Part shown: positions 38,277 through 48,601 of the stretch, piece after piece
Layout: each line of letters opens with the position of its first letter
How positions within the stretch are numbered: the stretch's first letter is position 1
From: Rhizobium sophorae
Lineage (GTDB): Bacteria > Pseudomonadota > Alphaproteobacteria > Rhizobiales > Rhizobiaceae
DNA length: 64,000 nt
Reading direction: 5' to 3'
Assembly (NCBI RefSeq): GCF_013087515.1
Contig: NZ_JABFCN010000034.1
Span: 62,001 to 126,000, forward strand
The notes under the pieces: model-generated
What the model was told of the DNA's origin: nothing
The model's input: only the letters and a program-made list of their open reading frames with translations
Databases searched by the model: none
Position numbers and translations under genes: made by a program

Positions 38277-40100
38277 ATGTCCGCTCACGCACGCATTTCT
38301 GCGATCACCGATCGCATCGTCGAACGCTCGAAACCCACCCGCGAGCGCTATCTGGAACGCCTGCGCGCCGCCGCCTCGCAGGGTGTCGCGCGCTCCGTGC
38401 TTGGCTGCGCCAACCTTGCCCACGGCTTCGCGGTCTGTTCCCCCGCCGACAAGGATGCGCTCGCCGGCGACCGCATCCCCAATCTCGGCATCATCACCGC
38501 CTATAACGACATGCTCTCGGCCCACCAGCCGTTCGAGACCTATCCGGCGATCATCCGCGAGGCAGCGGCCGAAGCAGGCGGCGTGGCGCAGGTGGCCGGC
38601 GGCGTGCCGGCGATGTGCGATGGCGTGACCCAGGGACAGCCCGGCATGGAGCTCTCGCTCTTCTCGCGCGACCTGATCGCCATGTCGGCGGGCGTCGGCC
38701 TGTCGCATAACATGTTCGATGCCGCCCTCTTCCTCGGCGTCTGCGACAAGATCGTGCCCGGTCTGGTGATCGCGGCGCTCTCCTTCGGGCACCTGCCGTC
38801 GATCTTCGTTCCGGCTGGTCCGATGACCACAGGCCTGCCGAACGACGAGAAGTCGCGCGTGCGCCAGCTCTTTGCCGAGGGCAAGGTCGGGCGCGCCGAA
38901 CTGCTGGAGGCGGAATCGAAATCCTATCACGGCCCCGGCACCTGCACCTTCTACGGCACCGCCAATTCCAACCAGATGCTGATGGAGATCATGGGCTTCC
39001 ACATGCCCGGCTCGTCCTTCATCAATCCCGGCACGCCGCTACGCGAAGCGCTGACGCGCGAAGCCGCCAAGCGGGCGCTGGCGATTACCGCCCTCGGCAA
39101 CGAATTCACGCCGGCTGGCGAAATGATCGACGAGCGCTCGGTCGTCAACGGCGTCGTCGGCCTGCATGCGACCGGCGGCTCGACCAATCATACGCTGCAC
39201 CTCGTCGCCATGGCGCGGGCAGCCGGCATCCAGCTCACTTGGCAGGACATTGCCGAGCTTTCGGAAGTCGTCCCGCTGCTTGCCCGCGTCTATCCGAACG
39301 GGCTTGCCGACGTGAACCATTTCCAGGCGGCCGGCGGCATGGGTTTCCTCATCAAGGAACTGTTGAAGCACGGTCTGGTGCACGACGACGTGCGCACCGT
39401 CTTCGGCCAGGGTCTCCAAGCCTATACGGTCGACGCCCGTCTCGGTGAAAACGGCGGCGTCCTGCGCGAGCCGTCGCCGGAAAAAAGCGTCGATCCCAAG
39501 GTTCTCTCCAGCATCGAGACGCCGTTCCAGGCGAATGGCGGGCTGAAGATGCTGCGCGGCAATCTCGGCAAGGCGGTCATCAAGATATCCGCCGTCAAGC
39601 CGGAGCGTCACATCATCGAGGCGCCGGCAATCATCTTCCACAGCCAGCAGGAACTGCAGGACGCCTTCAAGGAAGGCAAGCTCAACCGCGATTTCATCGC
39701 CGTCGTGCGCTTCCAGGGCCCGAAGGCGAACGGCATGCCGGAACTGCACAAGCTGACGCCGCCGCTCGGCGTGCTGCAGGACCGCGGCTTCCGCGTGGCG
39801 CTGCTCACCGACGGGCGTATGTCCGGCGCATCCGGCAAGGTGCCGGCCGCAATCCACGTCACGCCGGAAGCGGTCGACGGCGGCCCGATCGCCCGCATCC
39901 GCGAGGGCGACATCATTCGCCTCGACGCGATCAAGGGCACACTCGAGCTGCTCGTCGATGCGGCTGACTTGGCTGAGCGGGAGCCGGTGACCGTCGATCT
40001 CTCCGACAATGAATTCGGCATGGGCCGCGAGCTCTTCGCGCCGTTCCGCCGCGCCGTCGGACCTTCGGATCAGGGTGCGAGCGTGCTCTTCCACCACTGA
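38277..40100 (+). CDS. edd: Phosphogluconate dehydratase
   Basis: This 607-residue IlvD/Edd family enzyme dehydrates 6-phosphogluconate to KDPG, the committed step of the Entner-Doudoroff pathway. Cysteines for its iron-sulfur cluster lie in VPAMCDGVTQGQPGM and in GTCTFYGTANSNQM. The family strings TGGSTNHTLHL and DGRMSGASGKVPAA are present. The length matches Edd rather than the shorter IlvD. The gene ends the zwf-pgl-edd operon with a strong terminator after it. The aldolase eda is not in the window. Confidence 0.95.
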   Translation: MSAHARISAITDRIVERSKPTRERYLERLRAAASQGVARSVLGCANLAHGFAVCSPADKDALAGDRIPNLGIITAYNDMLSAHQPFETYPAIIREAAAEAGGVAQVAGGVPAMCDGVTQGQPGMELSLFSRDLIAMSAGVGLSHNMFDAALFLGVCDKIVPGLVIAALSFGHLPSIFVPAGPMTTGLPNDEKSRVRQLFAEGKVGRAELLEAESKSYHGPGTCTFYGTANSNQMLMEIMGFHMPGSSFINPGTPLREALTREAAKRALAITALGNEFTPAGEMIDERSVVNGVVGLHATGGSTNHTLHLVAMARAAGIQLTWQDIAELSEVVPLLARVYPNGLADVNHFQAAGGMGFLIKELLKHGLVHDDVRTVFGQGLQAYTVDARLGENGGVLREPSPEKSVDPKVLSSIETPFQANGGLKMLRGNLGKAVIKISAVKPERHIIEAPAIIFHSQQELQDAFKEGKLNRDFIAVVRFQGPKANGMPELHKLTPPLGVLQDRGFRVALLTDGRMSGASGKVPAAIHVTPEAVDGGPIARIREGDIIRLDAIKGTLELLVDAADLAEREPVTVDLSDNEFGMGRELFAPFRRAVGPSDQGASVLFHH

Positions 40101-40122
40101 GCGTGATGGCTTCTGGCAAACA

Positions 40123-40160
40123 AAAACCCGCGGGGGGGCGCGCAGCACCCCGCGGGTTTT
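40123..40160 (+). terminator. Rho-independent terminator of the zwf-pgl-edd operon
   Basis: AAAACCCGCGGGG and CCCCGCGGGTTTT form a 13-bp perfect stem 22 bases after the edd stop. The stem itself ends in TTTT on the plus strand and in TTTTTG on the minus strand, so it probably also stops transcription of the convergent PilZ gene. Confidence 0.85.
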
Positions 40161-40183
40161 CGATATCGGTGCAGTGATACCCG

Positions 40184-40597
40184 TTAGGCGCGGATATCGA
40201 GAACGTAGTCGCGGTGCGCCGGATGGGTGCTGTAGACGAAGATCTTGTTCAGCTCCTTCTGCGTCAGCAGGCGCAGAAAGCGGACGTCGATCGTATTGTT
40301 GGCGTTGACCTTCATCAGCAGGCAACCGACCTTGGTGATGCGGGCATCAGGAATATCCAGATAGAACTGCTTCGGCAGGCTGAACTGGGTGAGGATCGCG
40401 AGTGTCGCGCTGCTCATCGAGATCCGGACAATGTCGCAGCGGCGCGAAGCCGCGTGCATGACGCCCTTTTCCGTATATTCGATGCGCGCGGCATTCATCG
40501 TGTCCTCCATCTTGAACCGCGCCTCGCGGTCGTACATGAAGGATTCTTCCTTGCTCAGGAAATGAGATTTTGGCTGTGACGGATTGGAAGCGGCCAC
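40184..40597 (-). CDS. PilZ-like domain protein
   Basis: This is a 137-residue soluble protein. Residues about 33-125 resemble a PilZ beta-barrel: AARIEYTEKG, then RRCDIVRISMSSATLAI (the usual C-x-V-x-x-I-S block), then LPKQFYLDIPDARITKVGCLLMKVN, then IDVRFLRL. The RxxxR c-di-GMP-binding motif at the domain start is not visible, so it may not bind the nucleotide. An internal ATG at about 40537 (MYDREARFKM) is a possible alternative start. It converges on edd and has no operon partner. Confidence 0.65.
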   Translation of the reverse strand: MAASNPSQPKSHFLSKEESFMYDREARFKMEDTMNAARIEYTEKGVMHAASRRCDIVRISMSSATLAILTQFSLPKQFYLDIPDARITKVGCLLMKVNANNTIDVRFLRLLTQKELNKIFVYSTHPAHRDYVLDIRA

Positions 40598-40713
40598 CTG
40601 CTTATCCCCCTCATAAATTGACGAGGAAAAGGTAGCAGCCGATCTTTAACAGAAAGTGAGAATTCGGTCCGTCCCGCACAATTCCTGGGGTGATTACCCC
40701 AAAAATGGCCGCC

Positions 40714-41802
40714 TTACTTTCGGTAGGTATGACCGGTTGCATCAAAGAGATGCAACTTCTGCCTGTCAGCGGCAAACCGCATCCTCTGGCCCTTCTTCAC
40801 ATCGTAGATGCCGGGCAGCTTGACGACGATCGGCTCGCCGGGAACCAGGCCCTCGATATAAAGCAGCGTCACTTCGCCGAGCGCTTCGACGATCGACACT
40901 TCACCTTCAAACAGGTAGTCGGCGCCATCGGCAACCCGGAGATCCTCCGGACGCACGCCGAAGCTTGCCTGCTTGCCCATTTCCGACGCATCGGTCGCCA
41001 CATCGAGGGTCACCGACATGCCGCCGGTCAGCGTCACCGTCGTCTGGCTTCCGGTTCCGGCGACCGTCGCCGGAATGATGTTCATCGCCGGCGAGCCGAT
41101 GAATTTCGCGACGAAGAGGTTTGCCGGGCGCTCGTAGAGGTCCAGCGGCGCGCCGACCTGCTCGATATTGCCGGCGGAGAGAACGACGATGCGATCAGCA
41201 AGCGTCATCGCCTCGACCTGGTCATGGGTGACGTAGATCATCGTCGTATCGGCCATCTGTTCGTTCAGACGGGCGATCTCGATGCGGGTCGCGACGCGCA
41301 GCGCGGCATCGAGGTTGGAGAGCGGCTCGTCGAACAGGAAGACCTTGGGATCGCGGCAGATGGCGCGGCCGATCGCCACGCGCTGGCGCTGGCCGCCGGA
41401 AAGCGCCTTCGGGAGGCGATCGAGATATTGGGTCAGTTGCAGGCTCTCGGCCGCCGCCCGGACGCGGCGGTCGATCTCCTGGCGGCTCTCGCCGGCGATC
41501 TTCATGCCGAACGCCATGTTGTCGAAGACAGTCATATGCGGGTAGAGCGCATAAGACTGGAAGACCATGGCGATGCCGCGCTTGGAGGGCGGCACGTCAT
41601 TGACGAGATGGCCATCGATATACATCTCACCGCCGGTGATCGCCTCGAGACCGGCGATCATGCGCAGAAGCGTGGACTTGCCACAGCCGGACGGACCGAC
41701 GAAGACGATGAATTCGCCCTGCTTGATATCGAGATCGATACCATGGAGAACATCCACGGAACCGTAGGATTTGCGGATATCCTTCAGCGTCAGTCCAGTC
41801 AT
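40714..41802 (-). CDS. aglK: Alpha-glucoside ABC transporter ATP-binding protein AglK
   Basis: This 362-residue MalK-type ATPase has Walker A GPSGCGKST near residue 38, FQSYALYPHM, the signature LSGGQRQR near 135, Walker B VFLFDEPLSNLDAALR, and the H-loop YVTHDQVEAM. A TOBE domain with FGVRPEDLRV completes the C-terminus. ATG 41802 begins the family match; a longer reading into the aglA end has none. It is the last gene of aglE-F-G-A-K and should power AglF/AglG. Confidence 0.92.
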   Translation of the reverse strand: MTGLTLKDIRKSYGSVDVLHGIDLDIKQGEFIVFVGPSGCGKSTLLRMIAGLEAITGGEMYIDGHLVNDVPPSKRGIAMVFQSYALYPHMTVFDNMAFGMKIAGESRQEIDRRVRAAAESLQLTQYLDRLPKALSGGQRQRVAIGRAICRDPKVFLFDEPLSNLDAALRVATRIEIARLNEQMADTTMIYVTHDQVEAMTLADRIVVLSAGNIEQVGAPLDLYERPANLFVAKFIGSPAMNIIPATVAGTGSQTTVTLTGGMSVTLDVATDASEMGKQASFGVRPEDLRVADGADYLFEGEVSIVEALGEVTLLYIEGLVPGEPIVVKLPGIYDVKKGQRMRFAADRQKLHLFDATGHTYRK

Positions 41803-41852
41803 TTCTCTCTCCCTGTGTTCCCTGGGCCTGTGTTTCCTTAGGCCTATGTTCC

Positions 41853-43505
<1,653 letters not shown>

Positions 43506-43539
43506 GGAATATCCTGTTTGAAGTCACGTTCGGGAATGG

Positions 43540-44703
43540 TCATCCTCCCTTGACCGAACCCGCCAGCAGACCGCGCACCAGGTAACGCTGAAGCCCGAAG
43601 AAGACGAGCAGCGGCACGATGATGGTGACGAAGGCTGACGCAGTCAAAATCTCCCAGTTGCCGCCGCGCGAGCCGAGCAGCGCGTTCAGGCTGCCGGTCA
43701 GCACGATGTGGTCCTTGTCGGTGCCGAGGAAGACCATGGCGACGAGCAGGTCGTTCCACACCCACAGGAACTGGAAGATGGCGAAGGAGGCGAGTGCCGG
43801 GAAGGACAGAGGTAAAACGATGCGGACGAAAATCTCGAAATCACTCGCGCCGTCGACGCGGGCGGATTCGATGATCTCCTTCGGCAGGCCGGCGATATAG
43901 GCCCGCAAGAGATAGATGGCGAGCGGCATGCCGAAAGCGGTATGAGCCAGCCAGATGCCGGGATAGGTCTTCGACGGCTGGCCGAGCATGTTGCCGATCT
44001 CGTTATAGAGACGCAGCAGCGGGATCAGCGACATCTGCAGCGGCACGACGATGAGGCCGACAACGAGCGCGATCAGGAGCGCGCGGCCGGGAAACTCCAT
44101 CCAGCTCAGGGCATAAGCGGCGAAAGCGGCAATCAGGATCGGGATGATCGTCGCCGGGATCGTCACGGTCAGCGAGTTGATGAAGGATTGGCCGATGCCC
44201 TCGCCGGTCAGAACCGTCTTGTAATTCTGCATCGTGAATTCCGGCGGCGCCGAGACGGATGCATAGATGCGCCGCGGGCGTTGGTCGGGCGAAAAGGCGG
44301 CGTTCTTCACGTAGCGATAACTGCCGTCGCTGTTGATCTGCAGGGTTTCACCGTCGCCCAGATCGGCCGTCATGCCCGCGTCAAACGCTGCAGGCTGCTG
44401 CACTCGATTGCCGAAGGCCTTGACTGAACGGCCGGTCTGTCCTTCCAGGACATTGCCTGAGATGACGTAGGTGGTACCTTCCTGCCGTTGTTGGTCCGGC
44501 GTGCCCAAGCGCACGGCGACGGTCTGCGTCGAGCCGACGAAGGCCGTCCACCAGCCGGAGACGACAATCTGGTCCTTGTCACGCAACGCGCTGACGAAGA
44601 TGCCGAGCGTTGGGATGAGCCAGACGATGACGATCAGCAAAACGGCGAGGTGGACGAAGAGACGGGCGGGGCCGATTTTGAAGTAGCTTCCGATAGCAGT
44701 CAT
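43540..44703 (-). CDS. aglG: Alpha-glucoside ABC transporter permease AglG
   Basis: This 387-residue MalG-type permease has a membrane segment near residues 17-38. An extracytoplasmic stretch of about 110 residues follows (rich in G, D, Q and including VRLGTPDQQRQEG and LGDGETLQINSDGSYRYV), then five membrane segments. The EAA-type loop ESARVDGASDFEIFVRIVLPL is near 275. The long loop is much larger than in most MalG-like permeases. It directly follows aglF with a single base between them. Confidence 0.9.
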   Translation of the reverse strand: MTAIGSYFKIGPARLFVHLAVLLIVIVWLIPTLGIFVSALRDKDQIVVSGWWTAFVGSTQTVAVRLGTPDQQRQEGTTYVISGNVLEGQTGRSVKAFGNRVQQPAAFDAGMTADLGDGETLQINSDGSYRYVKNAAFSPDQRPRRIYASVSAPPEFTMQNYKTVLTGEGIGQSFINSLTVTIPATIIPILIAAFAAYALSWMEFPGRALLIALVVGLIVVPLQMSLIPLLRLYNEIGNMLGQPSKTYPGIWLAHTAFGMPLAIYLLRAYIAGLPKEIIESARVDGASDFEIFVRIVLPLSFPALASFAIFQFLWVWNDLLVAMVFLGTDKDHIVLTGSLNALLGSRGGNWEILTASAFVTIIVPLLVFFGLQRYLVRGLLAGSVKGG

Positions 44704-44704
44704 C

Positions 44705-45718
44705 TCAGTGGCCCTTCAATTCGCGATTGGCGCGGCGCACGTTCCAGACCATGATCGGCGTGACGGCGAGCATGATGATGATGGCGATGACGGCACTTCG
44801 GCCGGAATCACCGCCACCGCGGAACATCCAGTCGAACATCAAGTTCGCCAGCACCATCGTCTGCCACTGGCCGTTGGTCATGGTCAGCACGATGTCGAAG
44901 ACCTTGAGGACGAGGATAGTGATCGTCGTCCAGACGACGGCGATGGAGCCCCAGATCTGGGGTACCATGATACGCCAGAAGATCTGCCAGCCATTTGCGC
45001 CGTCGATGACGGCGGCCTCGATCGTCTCTTCCGGAATGCCGCGAAGAGCGGCCGACAGAATGACCATGGCGAAACCGGTCTGGATCCAGATCAGAATGAT
45101 CATCAAGAAGAAGTTGTTCCAGAAGGGAATGGAGATCCACACCTCCGGCGTTCCGCCGAAAGTCTGGACGATGGCGTTCAGCAGGCCGATCTGGACGTCG
45201 TTACCGCCGCGATATTCATAGATGAATTTCCAAATGACCGAGGCGCCGACGAAGGAGATCGCCATCGGCATGAAGACGATGCTCTTGGCGATATTGCCCC
45301 ACCAGATGCGATCGGTCATCACGGCGATGACGAGGCCGAAGAAGGTGCAGGCGGCCGGCACGACGGCGAGCCAGAGGATGTTGTTGAAGATCGACTGGCG
45401 GAATTCGCGGTCGCCAAGCGCCCATTTGTAGTTGGCGAGGCCGACGAACTGCAGACCGGCACGATCGTAGAAGGAGAGGATGAAGGTCGCAACGACGGGA
45501 TAGACGAGATAGACGATGAGCAGGAAGAGCGCCGGGCCGATGAACAACCAAGGCCGGACAAGTGCACGCCGGTTCAGATTGCGCGATGCGGCGCGGATGT
45601 CGCCATCCTTCACCGGCAGAGCGAGGTCCAGGATCTTGTTCGAAAAATAGAAATAGGCCGAGCACGCGAAAACCGCGACGACCACGACGCCCAAAGCGGA
45701 CACTATCTGCGACAGCAT
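44705..45718 (-). CDS. aglF: Alpha-glucoside ABC transporter permease AglF
   Basis: This 337-residue MalF-type permease has a first membrane segment at about 5-25 (VSALGVVVVAVFACSAYFYF) and a second at about 55-75. A further four or five follow, with the EAA loop EAAVIDGANGWQIFWRIMVP near 235. It forms the channel with AglG. Two hairpins separate it from aglE, consistent with the binding protein being made in excess. Confidence 0.9.
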   Translation of the reverse strand: MLSQIVSALGVVVVAVFACSAYFYFSNKILDLALPVKDGDIRAASRNLNRRALVRPWLFIGPALFLLIVYLVYPVVATFILSFYDRAGLQFVGLANYKWALGDREFRQSIFNNILWLAVVPAACTFFGLVIAVMTDRIWWGNIAKSIVFMPMAISFVGASVIWKFIYEYRGGNDVQIGLLNAIVQTFGGTPEVWISIPFWNNFFLMIILIWIQTGFAMVILSAALRGIPEETIEAAVIDGANGWQIFWRIMVPQIWGSIAVVWTTITILVLKVFDIVLTMTNGQWQTMVLANLMFDWMFRGGGDSGRSAVIAIIIMLAVTPIMVWNVRRANRELKGH

Positions 45719-45830
45719 TTCGTCCCTCCCCTGCTTCCCCTGATCTTATACCGACCGGTTTTTATTGTGACGGGTCAACGCCGGTCACCGTCAATCTGTT
45801 TGTATAGCCCAATCACAATATATCCTGCGA

Positions 45831-45893
45831 TGGCCGGGCTCTTTGCGAGCCCGGCCAGTCATGCAAGCCATGCCGCCGGTAAGCCGGCGGCAT
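45831..45893 (-). other. Two tandem hairpins between aglE and aglF
   Basis: Just after the aglE stop, ATGCCGCCGG/CCGGCGGCAT (45870-45893, loop TAAG) forms a ten-base stem. A second hairpin, TGGCCGGGCTC/GAGCCCGGCCA (45831-45857, five-base loop), follows. Neither has a long T-run. They are likely to protect the aglE mRNA 3' end or cause partial termination, lowering permease and enzyme output relative to AglE. Confidence 0.7.
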
Positions 45894-45904
45894 AATTTCG
45901 AGGA

Positions 45905-47266
45905 TTACTTGATGCCGTCCCAGGCGCTCTGGATTTCGCCAGCGGCCTCTTCAGCGGATTTGCCGCCGACGAAATCGACCATGCCCGTCCAGAAGGCGCC
46001 GGCGCCGATCTTGCCCGGCATCAGGTCGGAGCCGTCGAAGCGGAAGGTGGTGGCGGAGGTCAGGATGTCGCCTTCCTTCTTCATCTGCGGGTTGGCATAG
46101 GCCTCGGTGCTGACGCTCTTATACGGCGTCAGGAAGCTCGACTGCGCCATCCAGACCTCATGCGCGATCGGGGTCTTCAGGAAGTCGATGAAGGCGCGGG
46201 CCGTCTTCGAGTCCTTGGCGATCGAGACGAGCGTGCCGGCGCCGAGAACCGGCTTGCCGAGTTCGGGATGCGAAGCAAAGGTCGGCATGTAGAAGAAGTC
46301 GGCATCCTGGCCGAGCTTCGTGCCCTCAGGGAAGAAGGACGGGATGAACGAGGCCTGATGGTGCATGTAGCACTTCGGCGGAACCGCGAAGAGGCCCTTC
46401 GGGCTGTCGCGGAAATCGGTCGAGGCCACGGCCGCGACGCCGCCGTCGACGTATTTCTCGTTCTTGGCGAACTTGCCGAATTCGTCGATCGCGGCGACGA
46501 CGGCCGGATCGGTGAACTTCAGCTCGTTGGTCGTCCACTTGTCGTAGGCTTCCGGCGGCTGCATGCGCAGCATGATATCCTCGACCCAATCGGTCGCCGG
46601 CCAGCCGGTGGCGCCGCCGGAACCAAGACCGATGCACCAGGGGACGCCGCCATCCTTGACGATCTGGTCGGTCAGGGCATGCAGCTCTTCCATGGTCGTC
46701 GGGATCTTGTAGCCGGCTTCCTCGAAGTTCTCCGGAACATACCAGACGAGCGACTTGACGTCGGCCTTATAAGGGAAGGCGTAGAAGGCTTCCTTGCCGT
46801 CCTTGCCCTTGTAGGTGCCGTAACCGACCCAGCTGTCGCCGGCGCCGTAATTGTCCTTGATCCACTTGGAATTGTCGTCGCCGAGCGGCGTCAGGAAGCC
46901 CTTGCTGGCGAGATCGGCGAGCAGGCCCGGCTGCGGCAGAATGGCAATGTTTGGCGGCGAGCCCGCCTGCGTGTCGATGACGATCTGCTGTTCGTAGTTT
47001 TCCGAAGAGGAGTATTTGGCATCGATGCCGGTGGCTTCGGTGAAGTAGGCAAGCACGCTCATGAAGAACGCCTCGTCCTCGCCGCGCCACGGCCCGAAGA
47101 TCGTCAGCGGCTGACCCTTCAGATCGGCATGCGCAGCCTTGAATTCGTCATAGCTCTTCCAGTTGAACTTGGCATCCTGTCCCGGCGCAAATTTCAGATC
47201 GGCCGCAGACGCAGCACCGGCAAAAAGCGCTGCCACGGCAACGCCCATCAAAAATGACTTTTTCAT
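45905..47266 (-). CDS. aglE: Alpha-glucoside-binding periplasmic protein AglE
   Basis: This 453-residue solute-binding protein has a signal peptide MKKSFLMGVAVAALFAGAASA followed by ADLKFAPG. The body has the family-1 binding-protein pattern (LTIFGPWRGEDEAFF, GSPPNIAILPQPGLL). It captures alpha-glucosides for AglFG. It is the first gene of the operon, 63 bases downstream of the centre of a perfect TCAAAGCGCTTTGA palindrome that should be the AglR operator. Confidence 0.92.
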   Translation of the reverse strand: MKKSFLMGVAVAALFAGAASAADLKFAPGQDAKFNWKSYDEFKAAHADLKGQPLTIFGPWRGEDEAFFMSVLAYFTEATGIDAKYSSSENYEQQIVIDTQAGSPPNIAILPQPGLLADLASKGFLTPLGDDNSKWIKDNYGAGDSWVGYGTYKGKDGKEAFYAFPYKADVKSLVWYVPENFEEAGYKIPTTMEELHALTDQIVKDGGVPWCIGLGSGGATGWPATDWVEDIMLRMQPPEAYDKWTTNELKFTDPAVVAAIDEFGKFAKNEKYVDGGVAAVASTDFRDSPKGLFAVPPKCYMHHQASFIPSFFPEGTKLGQDADFFYMPTFASHPELGKPVLGAGTLVSIAKDSKTARAFIDFLKTPIAHEVWMAQSSFLTPYKSVSTEAYANPQMKKEGDILTSATTFRFDGSDLMPGKIGAGAFWTGMVDFVGGKSAEEAAGEIQSAWDGIK

Positions 47267-47322
47267 GTGATCATCCTCCCATCACAATCCCAACTGCGCT
47301 GAATTCCCTCAATAAAGAAATT

Positions 47323-47336
47323 TCAAAGCGCTTTGA
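47323..47336. promoter_or_regulatory. LacI-type operator upstream of aglE
   Basis: TCAAAGCGCTTTGA is a perfect 14-base palindrome with the central CG typical of LacI/GalR operators. It lies 57-70 bases upstream of the aglE start. Together with the site at 47497-47506 it is the probable target of AglR. The two centres are 172 bases apart, which would permit looping; this is inference. Confidence 0.7.
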
Positions 47337-47496
47337 CACCCAACTCATTCCACTTTCGGTGGAATGGAGTCAAGTCAATTCGCGAAAACCCGCTGTGAAC
47401 ATGCCGGATATCGCGGCATATCGCGGCGCAGCAGCGCCTATCGGGAAATATGGATCGATTTTTCTTGAGTCAAGCGCGCCAGATGATACATAATTG

Positions 47497-47506
47497 AAAG
47501 CGCTTT
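47497..47506. promoter_or_regulatory. LacI-type operator upstream of aglR
   Basis: AAAGCGCTTT is the ten-base core of the same operator, here within TTGAAAGCGCTTTGGA and therefore less symmetric than the copy at 47323. It lies about 70 bases upstream of the aglR start, consistent with autoregulation. The rest of the gap 47267-47575 holds only the divergent promoters. Confidence 0.65.
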
Positions 47507-47575
47507 GGATGTCGCTGGGAGGCGGCAGGCCTTTTCAAGACGGCTAACGGGGCGGGCTGGGAGGAAGCATAGCAG

Positions 47576-48601
47576 GTGAATCTCAAACAGCTATCGCAAT
47601 TGCTGGGGCTGTCGCAGACGACGGTGAGCCGGGCGCTGAACGGCTATCCCGAGGTCAATGAGGCGACCCGGGAGCGCGTGCTTCAGGCGGTCAAGGAAAC
47701 AGGATACAGGCCGAACAAGGCGGCGCAGCGGCTTGCGACCGGCAAGGCAGGCTCGATCGGCCTCGTCATGCCGACGGCGCCCGGCCACCAGTCCGACGTT
47801 CATTTCGGTGAATTCCTGGCCGGGCTCGGCGAAGAGGCCGTGCGCCATGATTTCCACTTCGTGATCATGCCGGCCGACCCGGATGACGAGGTGGCGGCGC
47901 TGCGCCGCCTTGCGATCAGCGGCAATGTTGATGCCCTGTTCGTCGCCTATATGCGCGGCCACGACCCGCGGCTCGCCATGCTGAAATCGCTTTCCATGCC
48001 CTATGTCGTGCACGGCCGGTCCTTCGGTTCGGAGCCGGACTATCCCTATCTCGACATCGACAATGAAGGCGCCTTCTACGATGCGACGCGGCTCTTGCTG
48101 CAGCTCGGCCATACGCGCTTTGCGCTGATGAACGGACCGATGCATCTCGATTTCGCCATCCGCAGGAAGAACGGCGTCATATCAGCCCTTGCCGAGCGCG
48201 GGCTCACGCTCGAGGAGGGTTGCATGAGCCACGCGCTGATGACGGACGAACAAGGCCTGCTGGCGATGGAACACTTCCTGCAATTGCCAGAGCGGCCGAC
48301 GGCGATCCTCTGCTCCAGCACGGTACTGGCGCTCGGCGCGATCCGCGCAGTCAACCAAGCCGGATTGCGGCTCGGTGAGGATATCTCGCTGATCGCCCAT
48401 GACGACGTGCTGCCGCTGCTGAAACCGGAAAGCTTTTCGGTGCCGCTGACGACGACACGCTCTTCACTGCGGGCAGCGGGCGTTCGCATCGCCCAGCGGC
48501 TGATCGGCACGGTAAAGCAGGCCGGTCCCTTCCCCGACCAGGAACTCTGGAAGACCGAGCTGATCGTCAGGGCCTCGACCGGTCCTGCCCCGCGGCCGTA
48601 A
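47576..48601 (+). CDS. aglR: LacI-family transcriptional repressor AglR
   Basis: This 341-residue regulator begins at GTG 47576. The DNA-binding helix-turn-helix and hinge helix are residues 1-55 (LKQLSQLLGLSQTTVSRALNGYPEVNEATR...NKAAQRLATG). The rest is a periplasmic-binding-protein-like effector domain. S. meliloti AglR represses aglEFGAK and is released by alpha-glucosides. Two matching palindromes lie in the divergent promoter. Its stop codon abuts the stop of the convergent folD with no spacer. Confidence 0.92.
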   Translation: MNLKQLSQLLGLSQTTVSRALNGYPEVNEATRERVLQAVKETGYRPNKAAQRLATGKAGSIGLVMPTAPGHQSDVHFGEFLAGLGEEAVRHDFHFVIMPADPDDEVAALRRLAISGNVDALFVAYMRGHDPRLAMLKSLSMPYVVHGRSFGSEPDYPYLDIDNEGAFYDATRLLLQLGHTRFALMNGPMHLDFAIRRKNGVISALAERGLTLEEGCMSHALMTDEQGLLAMEHFLQLPERPTAILCSSTVLALGAIRAVNQAGLRLGEDISLIAHDDVLPLLKPESFSVPLTTTRSSLRAAGVRIAQRLIGTVKQAGPFPDQELWKTELIVRASTGPAPRP

